Positions 23,828-36,217 of a DNA stretch of 64,000 nt are shown in pieces. The position numbers and the translations under genes are program-made. Position 1 is the stretch's first letter. Each line of letters begins with the position of its first letter. The stretch is from positions 620,001 to 684,000 of the forward strand of contig JAMSLZ010000007.1 of the NCBI GenBank assembly GCA_026027325.1, read 5' to 3'. A model generated the notes under the pieces. That model was not told where the DNA came from. It did not search any database and saw only the letters and a program-made list of their open reading frames with translations. This stretch comes from Actinomucor elegans. Its lineage: Eukaryota > Mucoromycota > Mucoromycetes > Mucorales > Mucoraceae.

Positions 23828-26800
23828 TCAGAGGGTCATTCCACTATTACTAATGAACTCGCTCAAATAATTTGACATGTGTCGTTTGGTAGACAGTGAT
23901 TTGTCTACATACTGCCAAACAAATGGTTCCTCACCATAGTTAATTTCGCTTTTCATACATCCTGTAACAAATGGAAGATATGGCCTAGACTTCATACTTT
24001 CTCCAAAAGACACAAATGCTAAAAATATATATAAGCGTTAAACACGTAAAATAAAGTTTCAGAATCAGTGCCTACCTTTAACCGTGCCGTTGAGTGTGAA
24101 GCCAGCTTCACTCAATTCATCTATATAAATCAAGCCTATAACATCACCATCATTGATGATAATTCTGAAGGGCTTTGAACGCAATTCACCAAGAACAAAG
24201 CAGCACAATTGCTCAATTCTATTGTACTCAATATAAAATGTTCCATTGGAAGTCAAGCCTCGCAATCCGAAAGTAATCAAACTAAGTCCCATTAATATAA
24301 ATTTGCGATTCCAAACTGCAGTATAATTTATCCTTACCTTTCCTGCGAACTTAAATCTTCTAATTGCTTAGGTAAAAAGCCAACAGAAGCCTCGAAATAA
24401 AGTGATGGAGAAGGTTTATGGTAAACATCCGATATCTCGATGTCTAGTGAGAATTCATGCTTTTGGTGGGGTTCCTTTAGTTGCAGATCCTCTAATAGAG
24501 TATCTTTCTGTAAGGAGCGAGATGCCATTCTACCATCTACTGGTTTAAGGTTTGGTTCTACATTACCATCATTTTCTTCTGACGAAACAGGTGAATTAAA
24601 GTTCATTCTCTCTAGTGCTTTAGAAAGATCCAGAATATCCGCTTCTTCTGATTCTTCAGTAGAAACTGTTGGTTTTGCAAAGTGTGGAGGCGGAAGCTCC
24701 ACATTCACTGGAGATTGAAGCGCCAGGGCACCTACGGATGTATACCCAGCAGGCAAATACCTGAATTACCAAGGAATAGCATTAACTGCAGTTAATAGAG
24801 ATTGAATTTTTTTTTTTTTTTTTTTTTTTACTTTACCTTAATGGATCAATAGCTCCTCCGAATCTGAACTTGCACTGCTGTCCAGTTGCAAGTGAAATGG
24901 CCTAATAATATATGCTAATTAAAAACTAGATATAACATGTAAATTGAAAGCTACAACTTACTGGATACCAAGCACGCGACACTAATACACCATAGAAAGC
25001 AACACCCATATCCTCACCATTCTTGTAATACCGAATTTCACCTACATCCATATCAATAGCACACGTAATGACATCTCCTTCAGCCCATTTCAAACCATAC
25101 GAAGTTCGCATACCATTGTAGCGACCATGCCACTTCTTAGAACGATTTCCATCATAACCATAAGAATGCGTATCATCTCCCACACCTTTGCCGCCTTCAG
25201 AATCAAACTGAAAATGCTCAGTAACCCAGCCAACTTGCATTAAGCCATTTGATTCCAAAATGACCTCGAAAGCATACTTGTGTGTTTCATCCTGGTCTTC
25301 TTCATCATCCTTGTCATCCTTATCCAAAAGAGCTGGTACACAATGCGTTGCTCTAATGGTTTCAAAGGTCCATGAATCGTTACGCACTTGAAGGCGGTTT
25401 TCTTGGTTGATGAGACAGTGCTTGGAGCACGATACAAGGTCAATCTCGACAAAAGTAGGATTGTCATTTTCGATGATAACGGGATCAATAGAAGGATGTT
25501 GGAAGTGCACAGAAGCATAACGGCTACAATAAGAAAGAACAAGACGAGCGTAAAATATATACGATTTCTTTCTATACAAAGCAGTATTCTTCAGACCACG
25601 TAAAAGAAGGATAGCAATCACTTGGAAAGATGACTCAGGAATAGCAAGAGCTGGTGTGTGAGCAAATAGCCCTCCAAGACAGGCCATGACGCGATCTGTT
25701 AAACTGATATGATCTTGAAAAAGACAGAACAAGACAGGGATAATATGGGCATCCTGTACCAAATATTGTCTTACGGATGCTATAAAGTAATCATTAGTAA
25801 ATTCAAACTGATAGACAAAATATAGCCATACCATAACGCATAAGTGAGTTCAAAAGGACAAGAGCACGGTTGGAGAAGCCTAAATAGTATTCAGAGGCAT
25901 AAGAGGCTGATAGGGTGTCATCCAAGTCAAAATGCTCACCCTTTCTTCTAGTTTCTCCCATGCGCTCAGCAGCAGATTCAACTTTTCTTCTTTGTTTGCG
26001 CGGCATAGTGGTTTCAGTAAGTCTTTGATCGTCATCAGAATCAATTTGATCTTCAGAATCTGAGCTGCTTTCATTAGCATTATGGACAACAGAACGAGAA
26101 GATTGAGCACGGTGGAGTTGCTTGTGAACGCTGACTAAATCGGATTCATCTGAGCTGCAGCTATCAATATCGCTACTATTGGAATCATCTTCAATTGATC
26201 GCCTCTCGTCTAAAATCTGTTTTCTTTTATGATGTTCCGTAATTTCAGCTCTTGCGCAAATCCAATGCACTACGTCTGCATAGATCCCACTGGCTTTTGT
26301 TTCAGTCATACTGCGTAATGGATATCGGCGATGATGAATTGTAGCCCATTCTTCCAGTACAGGTTGTAATGAGAGATAAACTAAACCTTGAATCAAGTGA
26401 CGAATACCATCATGTAAAGGATAACCAGTAGCTTCCGCAGGATTAATACATGCTTCGAGTATATTTTTTTGGTGACTAGGTGAAGTGCCCAACATGATAT
26501 CTTCGTTCATGGCTATTCTATTATTGTATATAGAAGCAGCAATATCATCGATGCCATCAATCACATCCATGATGGGGTATTTGAACGACTCTCCTGCCAT
26601 CATATTGCCTACAATTTGATCATTCTCCATTAATATGTTGAGCGCTGTCAAGGCGCCCATCAATTGACTACGCGTGGAGGATGGGACTTCAAATTTCATC
26701 AGTAGTGCTTCCCGCTGAATAGTAGGAATATTTGTATCAAAGAGATATGATATGTCCGCATGGGATAAAGGGCTGCTGTTTTGTTTGTTCAGTTTGGTGG

Positions 26801-29264
26801 GGTTTTCTCGTTCTTTCAGTACGCGATCAAGGCGAGTTGCATTGGAAATAGTGCCCTGATCACTAACGTCAATATAGTCTAAAGGGCGAGGAAACTGTTC
26901 ATTTTCTTCCTCATCTTCTTCATCAATGTATGTTCGTGTGAGAGGGTTTTGGCGCTCTATATCCAAATATTGAAACTCGTCAATCATTTCACCATTCATA
27001 GCGTCGTGAATACTGAATCCTGTATTAGCGGAACTAGGCTCTTCTTTGGCTGCTTGGGCAAGTGCTTGAGCAATTATTATAGGCAGAAGAGACTGGGTTA
27101 TAGAATTGACAACTTCAACGAGAGGTTCTGTTACATCATGGTTTATTTTGGGTATAAGAGAGCGGTCTAAATGATCAAATACGTTAGTGCAAGTAATTAT
27201 GTTGAGTTTAGCTCATTTACTTTTAATAGCCACCATCAATGCGCCTTTTGTACAGCTCAATTGTACTCTTTCATGAGCAGCTGATTTGCTCATACGGATC
27301 AAAGACTTGAAGCAAGTGTGACGTACTTTATTAGCAAATGCGACTAATAAAATATATTAGAAACCCTTCTTTATTCAATAGGTTACTTACATGTCATTGT
27401 CATCACATTGAATATAGCACCAGCTGCATTGTACTGAACGTCAAGTTCACCTTCATTCAGAAGAGCATCTAATGTTTTAATGATTAAGCCGATATTTGGT
27501 TCCATGAATGTACTGTTATGCGCTATACAACCAACACTTAGAACAAAGATGCATTGTAACCATATCACGATTACTTACATATACAGCATATAAGTGACAG
27601 GATATCTGACACGAAAATAGCTACTTTGATTTTGGATGATAAAGCCAATTCCAACAGTACTTCAAACTCTGGAGCCGATATAATATCTTCATGCGATTCA
27701 ACTTGACCAGCAACCACATGAATACACAGAATAGCCCAATACCGAACGTCTTCATCATCAAGCGACAGACAATGCATCACCTTCTTTACCATACCAGATC
27801 TTACCATTTCTCTTCTAAATTTGTCCTGTCCAAATGCCATAAATTTGATAGTTCGTAGTATCACACGGGAAATGTACATTTCTTCTGCAGATAATAAGCC
27901 TGCTAATATGACATGGATCCCTTTGATTTCTCTAAACTTGTCTGCTGCCACATCCTTTAAAACAAACTCATGCATAAGACCAGCAGCCCAATAAATCAGT
28001 TCAACATCGTCTCCTCTCAAACAATTGGAAATAAGGTCCACAATGTTATAATCCAACAACTCGTTCAATACTTTTTTTGCTTCTGAAACATCCACATTGG
28101 CAGCGATACGCACTAGGCTTTGCATACAAAATTTTGGCATATTTGTATTACCGTAAGTCATGCGAGCCATTCTTGCTAGTAAGCTAACAAATCCGTTTTC
28201 AATGAGTACCTTTGGAAGTGGATCTATATAGCCTAGTAAACATTTTTGTTTCAAATATAAAAGGTATACTTACCACTAAGGGATATTTGATATAAAATCA
28301 TGAGTGTCCAGTACTTCAGCTCATTATTACGGATTTCCTTTGAAGTCAGGATTCTTTTGATGGGTTCTAGCACACCCAATTCCAATATGCAGTATTTGTT
28401 GGCCTCTATGATTAAGATGAATACATGTTTATCGTGCTATGTTTTGGTCAATTTACCGCTGCCTTGCACCAAATCGCAGATAGCTACAGCTACATATCTC
28501 TGAGTCACTTCTTTCATTCCTGGATCTGTACATTTTAACGCATCCACTAGCACTCTTAATGCGCCTGCATCAACCAAAGTTGCCTTGTTGTTTTCTTTGA
28601 GAAGAAATGGTATTAGATGGTCCATCAAATCTCTCCATCTCTTAATTACCTTTCCTAGTAAGCAGCTGTAAAGATGGAAGGGCCTTTGATCTAATATCTA
28701 TTGGTTGATCTTTATCACAAGCAGCAATAATCTTTTGAAGATAAGATGCTACTCATAACAGCTTTGCTTAATGGCCTTGTTTATGTTTATTAGAGATAAA
28801 TCGTTTACCTGACATGGCTCTCTCTAGAATAATCTTGATAGAACTGTATCTAACTGTTAGCTTTTGCAAAACTAAGAGGCGGGCATAAAATTGTACCTGC
28901 TTTGTATATTGACATTATGAGACTGCGTCAAGTAAGCTAATGACTTGAGTCGTATGGCTAAAGTTTAACAAAACAATTGAAATTCTTGAGTTCTATTGTT
29001 CGATCGGTACATTAGACTCATTTTCTTACAATCTTCCAATTTTGTCCCGGTTTTATTCGTGCTTTTCTTGGGCAAATTGCTTCGATCGCGTAATGTCTTT
29101 AGATGTGAATATACAGAATAGCCCATTAGTACAGCCGTTACACCTGCCATAAAGCACATGACAGCAGGCATATCTCCTCCATTGGAAGGTGCTATAGGCC
29201 TTTTATTCGGATTCATGGCAGTTACGTGAAATAGTAGAAGAAAGGAAAATCCTCGGACTTTCAT
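23828..29264 (-). CDS. Giant armadillo-repeat plus SPRY-domain membrane protein
   Basis: Fifteen exons, minus strand: 29264-29030, 28957-28897, 28849-28809, 28748-28650, 28594-28457, 28405-28274, 28232-27579, 27522-27391, 27343-27221, 27166-25832, 25779-24962, 24901-24837, 24760-24338, 24281-24076 and 24018-23828; 1550 aa in frame. One hydrophobic segment lies near the N-terminus (MCFMAGVTAVLMGYSVYS). Residues about 70-560 form armadillo-like helical repeats. An acidic, Ser-rich middle is followed by a SPRY domain at about residues 1110-1285 (SNGLMQVGWVTEHF, GVGDDTHSYGYDG, WAEGDVITCAIDM, YYKNGEDMGVAF, CKFRFGG). The SPRY resembles that of human RSPRY1, but no RING follows. It may be a scaffold or adaptor at a membrane; function is unknown. 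The start could instead be the Met at 29216. Confidence 0.82.
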
Positions 29265-30010
29265 CGCCGCTGTAATCCAAACACTTGCTCGTGGCAAAGT
29301 ATTTTCCTCTTTTCAAGATTTGAATATAGACAAAACAAAGAACAATATTTCGGTCATGATAAACGTAGTTATCAAAACCTTATTGAAAGGCTCACTTATC
29401 CTTGGAGTAACAGTAATGAGAAGCAAATGATATGATTAAGCTGTTTTTAACAAGATTGGTGATACGTGTTAATATCAATATTATTAGCAGATAATGGGAA
29501 CAGAAGTTTGATGTAATAATATGCTCTAGTGATATTGTTATTTCCTGCATAATATAACCCAATTCCCAACTTAAGCTCCATTACCTGGCTTTTCTAGGAA
29601 AATAAAAAAGCCCAACAATATTTAAAAATATAACAAAGTTGCATTAAGAAACATGCTACTGAGATGTCTTTAATGCGATTGAGAAAGTGATATGAAGGTA
29701 TATCGTCAGCCTCGATCATAATATTGTAAATGACCGAAATTGATGGATCGCATTGGATCTCCTGCTGCGTAATCTTTGCGCCACTTTTTCTATGGCGTTG
29801 TTTGGATCTGTTTCCCGTTAGCATGTTAGCGGGCTTGTGGTATGAGTTGATACAACATCTTGTTATGACCAATGGGCCTCAATTTTCGATACAAATCTAA
29901 TTTATCAATCTAAAGCTATGGTTCTGTTTCTTTCAAAATTCGTATTTTATGTATAGACGAGGTTGGTTATATGGTATGTGATTATATGTACAATATGCAA
30001 TAATAGAAGG
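29265..30010. other. Intergenic region, nothing supported
   Basis: The region between the ARM-SPRY start and the TAF13 stop. A minus-strand open frame at 29594-29872 has a mixed composition and no recognisable domain or splice context; I do not call it a gene. Confidence 0.45.
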
Positions 30011-30510
30011 TTAAGCTTCGTCGGCTTCCATTTCTTTTTCATCAAAGACTTGTTTTGCTCTACGAATATCTTCGCTCATATACAACAGTTCTTCGACACG
30101 AGCCAGCTTTTTAGCGTCCTTTCTTAATACAAATTTGAAATCCTCCACTCGAACCTTTCCTCGGTTCTCTCCAACACTTGAAGCTTTATAGCACTATCAA
30201 AACTATAGCATGAATCATCTGTTCATGCTAAATTACGTATAAAGTTACCATATCAGTTATGTAATCAATGACCAGATCGTCCAAGACAGCAATAGAATCA
30301 GCAGCAGGATTCGCAACATCTCCAAAGCCATACATTAGCAGTTTTACTACAAGATAAATCAGCGTTAAAGAGTTGTTTTATAGTAATCAATATATAAAGC
30401 CTCATACAATCTCGGGAAAACATGCCCTTCCTCACAGTTTTTCTACGTCCAGGGCCAACACCAGACTCGCGAATGTCTTTGGCATCTTTTGATTCTTTAG
30501 GATCGCTCAT
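30011..30510 (-). CDS. TAF13: TFIID subunit 13
   Basis: Three exons, minus strand: 30510-30408, 30346-30249 and 30193-30011; 127 aa, the usual length of the family. The histone-fold is clear: FSRDLKLLMYGFGDV, then the helix VLDDLVIDYITDM, the loop CYKASSVGENRGKVRVED and the last helices FVLRKDAKKLARVEELLYM. TAF13 pairs with TAF11 in TFIID and contacts TBP during pol II initiation. The basic N-terminus (GPGRRKTVRKGMF) and acidic C-terminus are typical. It is head-to-head with the Aquarius gene, with 178 bp between start codons. Confidence 0.95.
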
Positions 30511-30688
30511 TATTACAAGTATTGAAAGAAAAGAAGCACTATTTGTTCAGCACCAAGCTGAGCTGAGAACTCGACGTCACTCTGGGACCGAAAACACAGT
30601 CACTGACATGTAATTGGCTTTTTAGAAAGGTTTATTCAAATGAAAGCTTTCTTTTCCCTTTGAACAGAATACGTGTATATACCAACCA
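30511..30688. promoter_or_regulatory. Bidirectional promoter of TAF13 and Aquarius
   Basis: Only 178 bp separate the two start codons, so the promoters must overlap or be shared. The interval is less AT-rich on the TAF13 side (gagctgagaactcgacgtcactctgg region, which includes a GACGTCAC CRE/ATF-like octamer at 30573-30580). No TATA box was seen within it. Confidence 0.6.
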
Positions 30689-33600
30689 ATGTTTCAAAAG
30701 ACGACCTTACCGCTTCACGCAGCACCTAGTGAAGCATCGTCTTCTCGACAACGCAGCACCTTGACCTTGGCAGATATTCAGTCCGACTCGATCTCCAAGC
30801 TTGCCGAAAAGCACTTTGGAAAGTGGGATCCCAACGTAGTAGATACAATTTTCGAACAAGAACTCGTGCAATCTAAGTTTAGCTCTCATAAGCTTACTCT
30901 ATTGGAATTCAGTCAGTATTTAGAAAAGGTAACTCAGTAATTTCTATGTGCTAGATCTCGACTAACTCTATGGATATACATAATAGTATCTCTGGCCTTA
31001 TTATGACGAGCAGGCTACTTTGAATCATACTATCTCTATATGCTTGATTGTCAATGAAAAGGCGCGTCAAAATATGTCAATTTGGGGTAAATTAAACCGA
31101 GAAAAGAAATGCGATAACTAGTTAGAATACTGACTGTTCTTGTTTTAGACGCGTTTGGTACAGATGCAACCAAGTTTTCTTTACTTTTTAAGCGTGTTAT
31201 TCGCTTATTAACCGACTCTGAGTTATCGCTGTTTCTGTCTAGACAAGTTCTGATGTTTTTGATCCAATGTTTCCAAAGCTTAGAAAACAACCTTGCACGT
31301 ACAGAATGCTTAAAGCTAGTTACCATTGGCATTTGGACACATTTAGCTCATCAAGGCAAGAGAGAACAGTTGTTTATCGATTATCCTAACCTTCAAAAGT
31401 TATGGAATTCGAATAATAAGAAGATGGTCGCAGCTAGTAAGTTTAACATGTGTTTTTGAAACATAAGACTCATCAAAACTCTAGGTGACGAAGTAAGAGA
31501 GGAAATGGAATATGAAAGAAGCTGGTTGAGCAATTTGATGAGAAAGTACATTGAACTTGTTTACAGAATCCCCGCTGAAGGGCAAGGTATGATTAGACAA
31601 TGAGTTATGCTATCTGTGCTAACTATTAACTTTCTAGTTGACGATGAAATTATCAAGATTGCTGAACGCTTTTTGGAGTTCTTTATTGATCTAGAAGCAC
31701 AACTGCCAACACGTCGATTCTTTAATACTTTGTTGGATGATCATGAAATCGTTGTATTGACACAATTAGCACCTTGTATGCGTCGAGAATCCAAAGACGT
31801 TGAGTTGCTAAAGAAACTCTTGTCTACGCTTTCATTTTATTCCAAATTTGAAATCAATGATCAAACTGGTGTTGCTTTGACAGATCTTGAAATGACTGAA
31901 GCCCATTGCCAGCAACTCATTCAATTACAGGTTAGAGAGTACAACAACAATATCAGTATCTCACTTTTGACTCATATTACTCTATAGCATACAACATTTA
32001 AGCACTTTAGAGAGGAAATCAAAGAATTGCCCTTAGCCAACTTGGCATCTATTGAAACACGACAAGACCTCTTATGGCATCTTGAGCCTTTGTCGGAAGA
32101 TACGCTCATTCGTTTATGTAATGAATTAGGCATTCGAAGTGCACCTTTAGATATCACCATCGATATCGATGCCAAAGATTTCCTGATCAATGTTCTTATT
32201 GAAAAGTACCAAAAGCGCGAGAGTCAAGTCAAAAAGATCAACAATCAACCTCTTTATCCCGATGAAAACACTATCTTTGATGATAATTTGATCCAGACAC
32301 AGTTTTACAGTGGTGATCGTCCATTAGCTTTACCCAAACTGAACCTTCAGTTCTTAACATTGCATGATTACTTGCTTAGAAACTTTACACTTTTCAAGTT
32401 AGAGAGTTCTTATGAAATTCGTCAAGATATTGAGGATGTAGTGAAGCGTATCTCACCGCGTTTGACATATCCTGATCGTAAAACTGAATTTGCTGGTTGG
32501 GCACGTATGGCTGTACCCATTGAAGACTTTAATATTGTTGATATTGGTGAAGCTAACCTTGGTGAAAGTAAACCTTCACGTGTTAGAGCCGATGTTGGTT
32601 TTCAGCTTGGCAAGTTTACGCATAATATTCGTAAGGAATGGGATGAATTACGCAGACACGATGTCTTGTTCTTGTTGACTATTGAAGCTACCGAAAATTC
32701 TTGCAACAAATTGGAAGATGATGAAGAGTTCAAAGAGCATTATGGTATCAAGTATATTCGTGGTTGTGAAATTGTAGATATCATTGGCAATGATGGTAAG
32801 CAATAGTTCTATGTAATGTGTTTGTGCACCTATTGATTTGAAATGACAGGTCGACCTGTGGATGAAATTGCTAGACCCACAATCAATAGAGCTACTCAAT
32901 TCAAGGGCCATCGCCGTACGGTTCGTGTGGAGTTGGATGCTAGTCAATATAAGCTTGATATGGATAGATTCAATAATAAGCAATCAGGTGATGTTCACCA
33001 AACATTCAATATCCTTGTTCGTAGAAAGCCTCAAGAAAACAACTTTAAATCGGTACTAGAAACCATTCGTGATCTGATGCAAAGTGATTTAGTGGTGCCA
33101 GACTGGCTTCAGAAAGTATTTTTGGGTTACGGTGATCCAGCTAGTGCAAATTATACCAAAATGCCTAACCGTCAACCTAAAATCAACTTCCGCGATACAT
33201 TCCTTGATTGGGATCATTTAAAAGAAAGCTTCCAAGGCAAAACCCTCCAGATCGCTTCCGGTGAAACTGAACCTATACAACCACCTTTTGTTGTGACGTT
33301 GGTGGATGATCCTATGGATCAAGACAGTAAACCCACCAAGAAGTCTAAGAAATCCAAAAAGACTGCAGCTGTTGCTGAAGTCAAGCCTGAAACTTTTGAG
33401 GTATCATCCTACAAGATGCCCAACATGGGTCCTTATCCTCAAGATATTCCAAAGAAGAACCAAATCAGATTCACTCCTATTCAAGCTGAAGCAATTTACT
33501 CTGGCATGAATCATGGTTTAACTATGGTAGTAGGTCCCCCAGGTACTGGCAAGACAGATGTGGCTGTTCAAACCATAGCCAACTTGTATCGCAATCATCC

Positions 33601-35301
33601 CGAGCAACATACATTAATCGTGACACACAGTAATCAAGCTTTGAACCAAATTTTTGAAAAGATCATTGAGTTGGACGTAGAGCCCAGACATCTTGTTCGT
33701 CTTGGTCATGGAGAAGACGAGCTCAGTAGTGAAGTCAGTTTCAGTAAATATGGTCGTGTTGCTTCTGCCTTGGAACGACGTCTGGCGCTCCTCCAACAAG
33801 TTGATCGTCTATCTCAGTCGCTTGGTTTTCCTGGCGAACACGGTGCTACTTGTGAAACTGCCAATTACTTTTTCAACATTCACATTTTATCTCGTTGGAA
33901 TGACTTTGTCAATGCACATTATGACACTGTAGAAAAGATGCGTGATGCTTTCCCTTTTGCACAATTCTTTGTCGATGCGCCTACTCCTATCTTTACAGAT
34001 GCTCAGACTATAGACGAAGCACTTGAATCTGCCACTGGTTGTTTCAGACATTTAGAAAATATCTTCATTCAACTGGAAGAAGTCAGACCATTTGAGCTTT
34101 TAAGATCAGGTTACGATCGTGCCAATTACTTGTTGACCAAGGAAGCTAGAATTATTGCCATGACCTGTACTCACGCTGCTTTGAAAAGACGTGAATTGGT
34201 TGAACTTGGCTTTAGATATGACAATATCATTATTGAAGAAGCAGCACAAATTCTGGAAATAGAAACGTTCATTCCATTGTTATTACAAGAACCTCAACGT
34301 GGATCAAGTCGCTTAAAACGCGTTATGCTCATTGGTGATCACCATCAGTTACCTCCAGTGGTAAAGAACTCTGCTTTCCAATTGTATGGTAACATGGAAC
34401 AGAGCATGTTTACTAGATTTGTGCGTTTGGGTACTCCTACTTTACAATTAGATAAACAAGGACGAGCACGCTCCTCGCTTGCCAACCTTTACAATTGGCG
34501 CTATGATCACTTACAAGATTTGGAAAAGGTGCACCAAGGCCCTTATACCAAGGCTAATGCAGGCTTTACTCACGACTATCAAATGATTCATGTGGACAAG
34601 TACCAAGGTCAGGGCGAGACAGAACCTGTCCCTTACTTTTACCAGAACTTGGGTGAAGCTGAATACATCGTGACTGTGTATCAATACATGCGCTTAATCG
34701 GTTATCCAGCTGAGAAGATATCTATCTTAACAACGTATAACGGTCAAAAGGCTTTGATCAAGGATGTCTTGGAACGTCGCTGTGCTTGGAATCCTTACTT
34801 TGGTACGCCCGCTACCATCAATACTGTTGATAAATATCAAGGACAGCAAAACGATTGTAAGTACTTTTCGATCCTGTAGCTTCTTGTTTCATTAACCAGC
34901 TCTTATTAGATATCTTGTTATCACTTGTCAGAACTAAGGCAGTAGGTCATATTCGCGACGTGCGTCGTTTGGTTGTAGCCATGTCCCGTGCAAGATTAGG
35001 TCTTTACGTGTTTTGTAACAAGACTTTATTTGAAAACTGCTATGAACTTGAGCCTGTCTTTAAACAATTTAGTAGTCGACCAAGCACATTACAACTTCAA
35101 CACGAAGAGAACTACCCCGCAAAACGTGAAGTTAATGATCTTGGTGAAGCAACCGAAATTGCTAACGTAGAAGATATGGGCAAGTTGGTATTCAAATTGA
35201 GTCAAGAACAACTGGAGTCTATGAAAGCTGAAGAAGAAGCGCAAAAACTATTGGAAGAGCAGCAAGAGGGACAACAAGAGCCAATGGAAGAAGATAATTG
35301 A
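30689..35301 (+). CDS. AQR: Intron-binding spliceosomal helicase Aquarius
   Basis: Eight exons: 30689-30928, 30987-31086, 31149-31436, 31485-31586, 31638-31930, 31988-32795, 32850-34856 and 34910-35301; 1409 aa, near the human length. The N-terminal armadillo-like region carries LLEFSQYLEKYLWPYY, LPTRRFFNTLLDDHE and YSKFEINDQTGVALT. The stretch LALPKLNLQFLTLHDYLLRN then leads into the pointer and stalk regions. The SF1 (Upf1-like) helicase core has Walker A GPPGTGKTD (about residues 838-846), the Walker B-like IIEEAAQ, GDHHQLPPV, QGRARSSL, and the C-terminal QGQQND and VAMSRARLGLYVF. Aquarius (Cwf11) joins the activated spliceosome via the IBC complex. Presence of the full core suggests an active enzyme. 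Confidence 0.96.
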
Positions 35302-35336
35302 CTGTCATAATATATATATATATAAAATAAAGCACT
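35302..35336. terminator. 35-bp shared 3' region of AQR and TRM9
   Basis: The stop codons of two convergent genes are 35 bp apart, with a TA microsatellite and AATAAA-like sequence (ataaaataaag) between them. Poly(A) signals and 3'UTRs of the two mRNAs therefore probably overlap. Confidence 0.5.
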
Positions 35337-36217
35337 TTATTCTTTGCTTGCAATCACATAGTGGTTATCACGATCATATCCAGATGTTTCAATAACAACG
35401 CCTTCAATTTGCTCAAACAACGCATCCAATTCACCCTTCTTGAATAAATGATAGTACCTGTTATTGAATATAGTCAGAAAAAAGGCTCTGTTTTACGTGT
35501 TTTGTCATATTTACCTGTTGTACACAGCATCGCTCACTTCTTCCTTTTGTCCTTTCTTGGGTGTTAGCTTCCAAGGCACAAACACATCCTGCTGTCCTGG
35601 CTCAAAGTTACGTTTACTAAACTTGGTTTGTTCCAGTGCCCATACAAAGACTAGCACTTTTCCTCCAGGTTTTACTATTTTAAACAAGTCTTTAATAGCT
35701 TGAAGTCTTCTTTCTGGACTAGCAAAATGATGAATCACTGCAATCGATATAGCAAAGTCCTACTCAAGCATGTGTCAAATACAAAGCTCTACTAATATAT
35801 TTGCTCCTTTTTTCTTTTTCTCTTACAAATGAATTATCTCTGTAGGGTAAGTTGAGTCCATCAGCCACCATGCCTTCAAATCCACGATCGTGCACGATCT
35901 TGATCAGGTTGGAACTCCTAATAGCCGTCATTAGCTTCATACTTTTCCATGTTAAAGAATCCTTACCTATCAGAACCGAGAATCAACACATTGGGATTTA
36001 CACCAATATATTTACCATTGCCACAACCCACATCGGCGCCCAAACTGCCAGGCTTTAAACTACTCAAAAAGTCCTCAACGACGGGCCAAGGCTTATAACG
36101 GGTATCACTAAAATGAGTGGCAATCACTTCATAAACTTCATGAACGTTCTTTTGCTCGTAATCAGTTTGATTTTGTTCAGGTGTTGTGACGGCAATGGGC
36201 TGAGGTTTATTCGACAT
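35337..36217 (-). CDS. TRM9: tRNA wobble-uridine carboxymethyl methyltransferase
   Basis: Four exons, minus strand: 36217-35967, 35917-35827, 35759-35515 and 35457-35337; 235 aa. It is an SAM-dependent class I methyltransferase: motif I GADVGCGNGKY at residues 60-70, then LILGSDRS, GMVADGLNLPYRD, FDFAISIAVIHHF and the LFKIVKPGGKVLVFVWA post-motif. The N-terminal YEVIATHFSDTRYKPWP segment is diagnostic of TRM9 and the ALKBH8 methyltransferase domain. With TRM112 it methylates cm5U to mcm5U at position 34 of tRNAs such as Arg(UCU) and Glu(UUC). TRM112 itself is not in the window. Confidence 0.94.

Noticed and set aside
29594..29872. Minus-strand frame of 92 aa between the ARM-SPRY gene and TAF13
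   Set aside because: Ends in a hydrophobic AT-driven stretch and lacks any recognised motif; too weak to call without transcript evidence.
32648..32983. Minus-strand frame of 111 aa over Aquarius
   Set aside because: Antisense to conserved Aquarius exons, crosses an intron, and has no recognisable domain.
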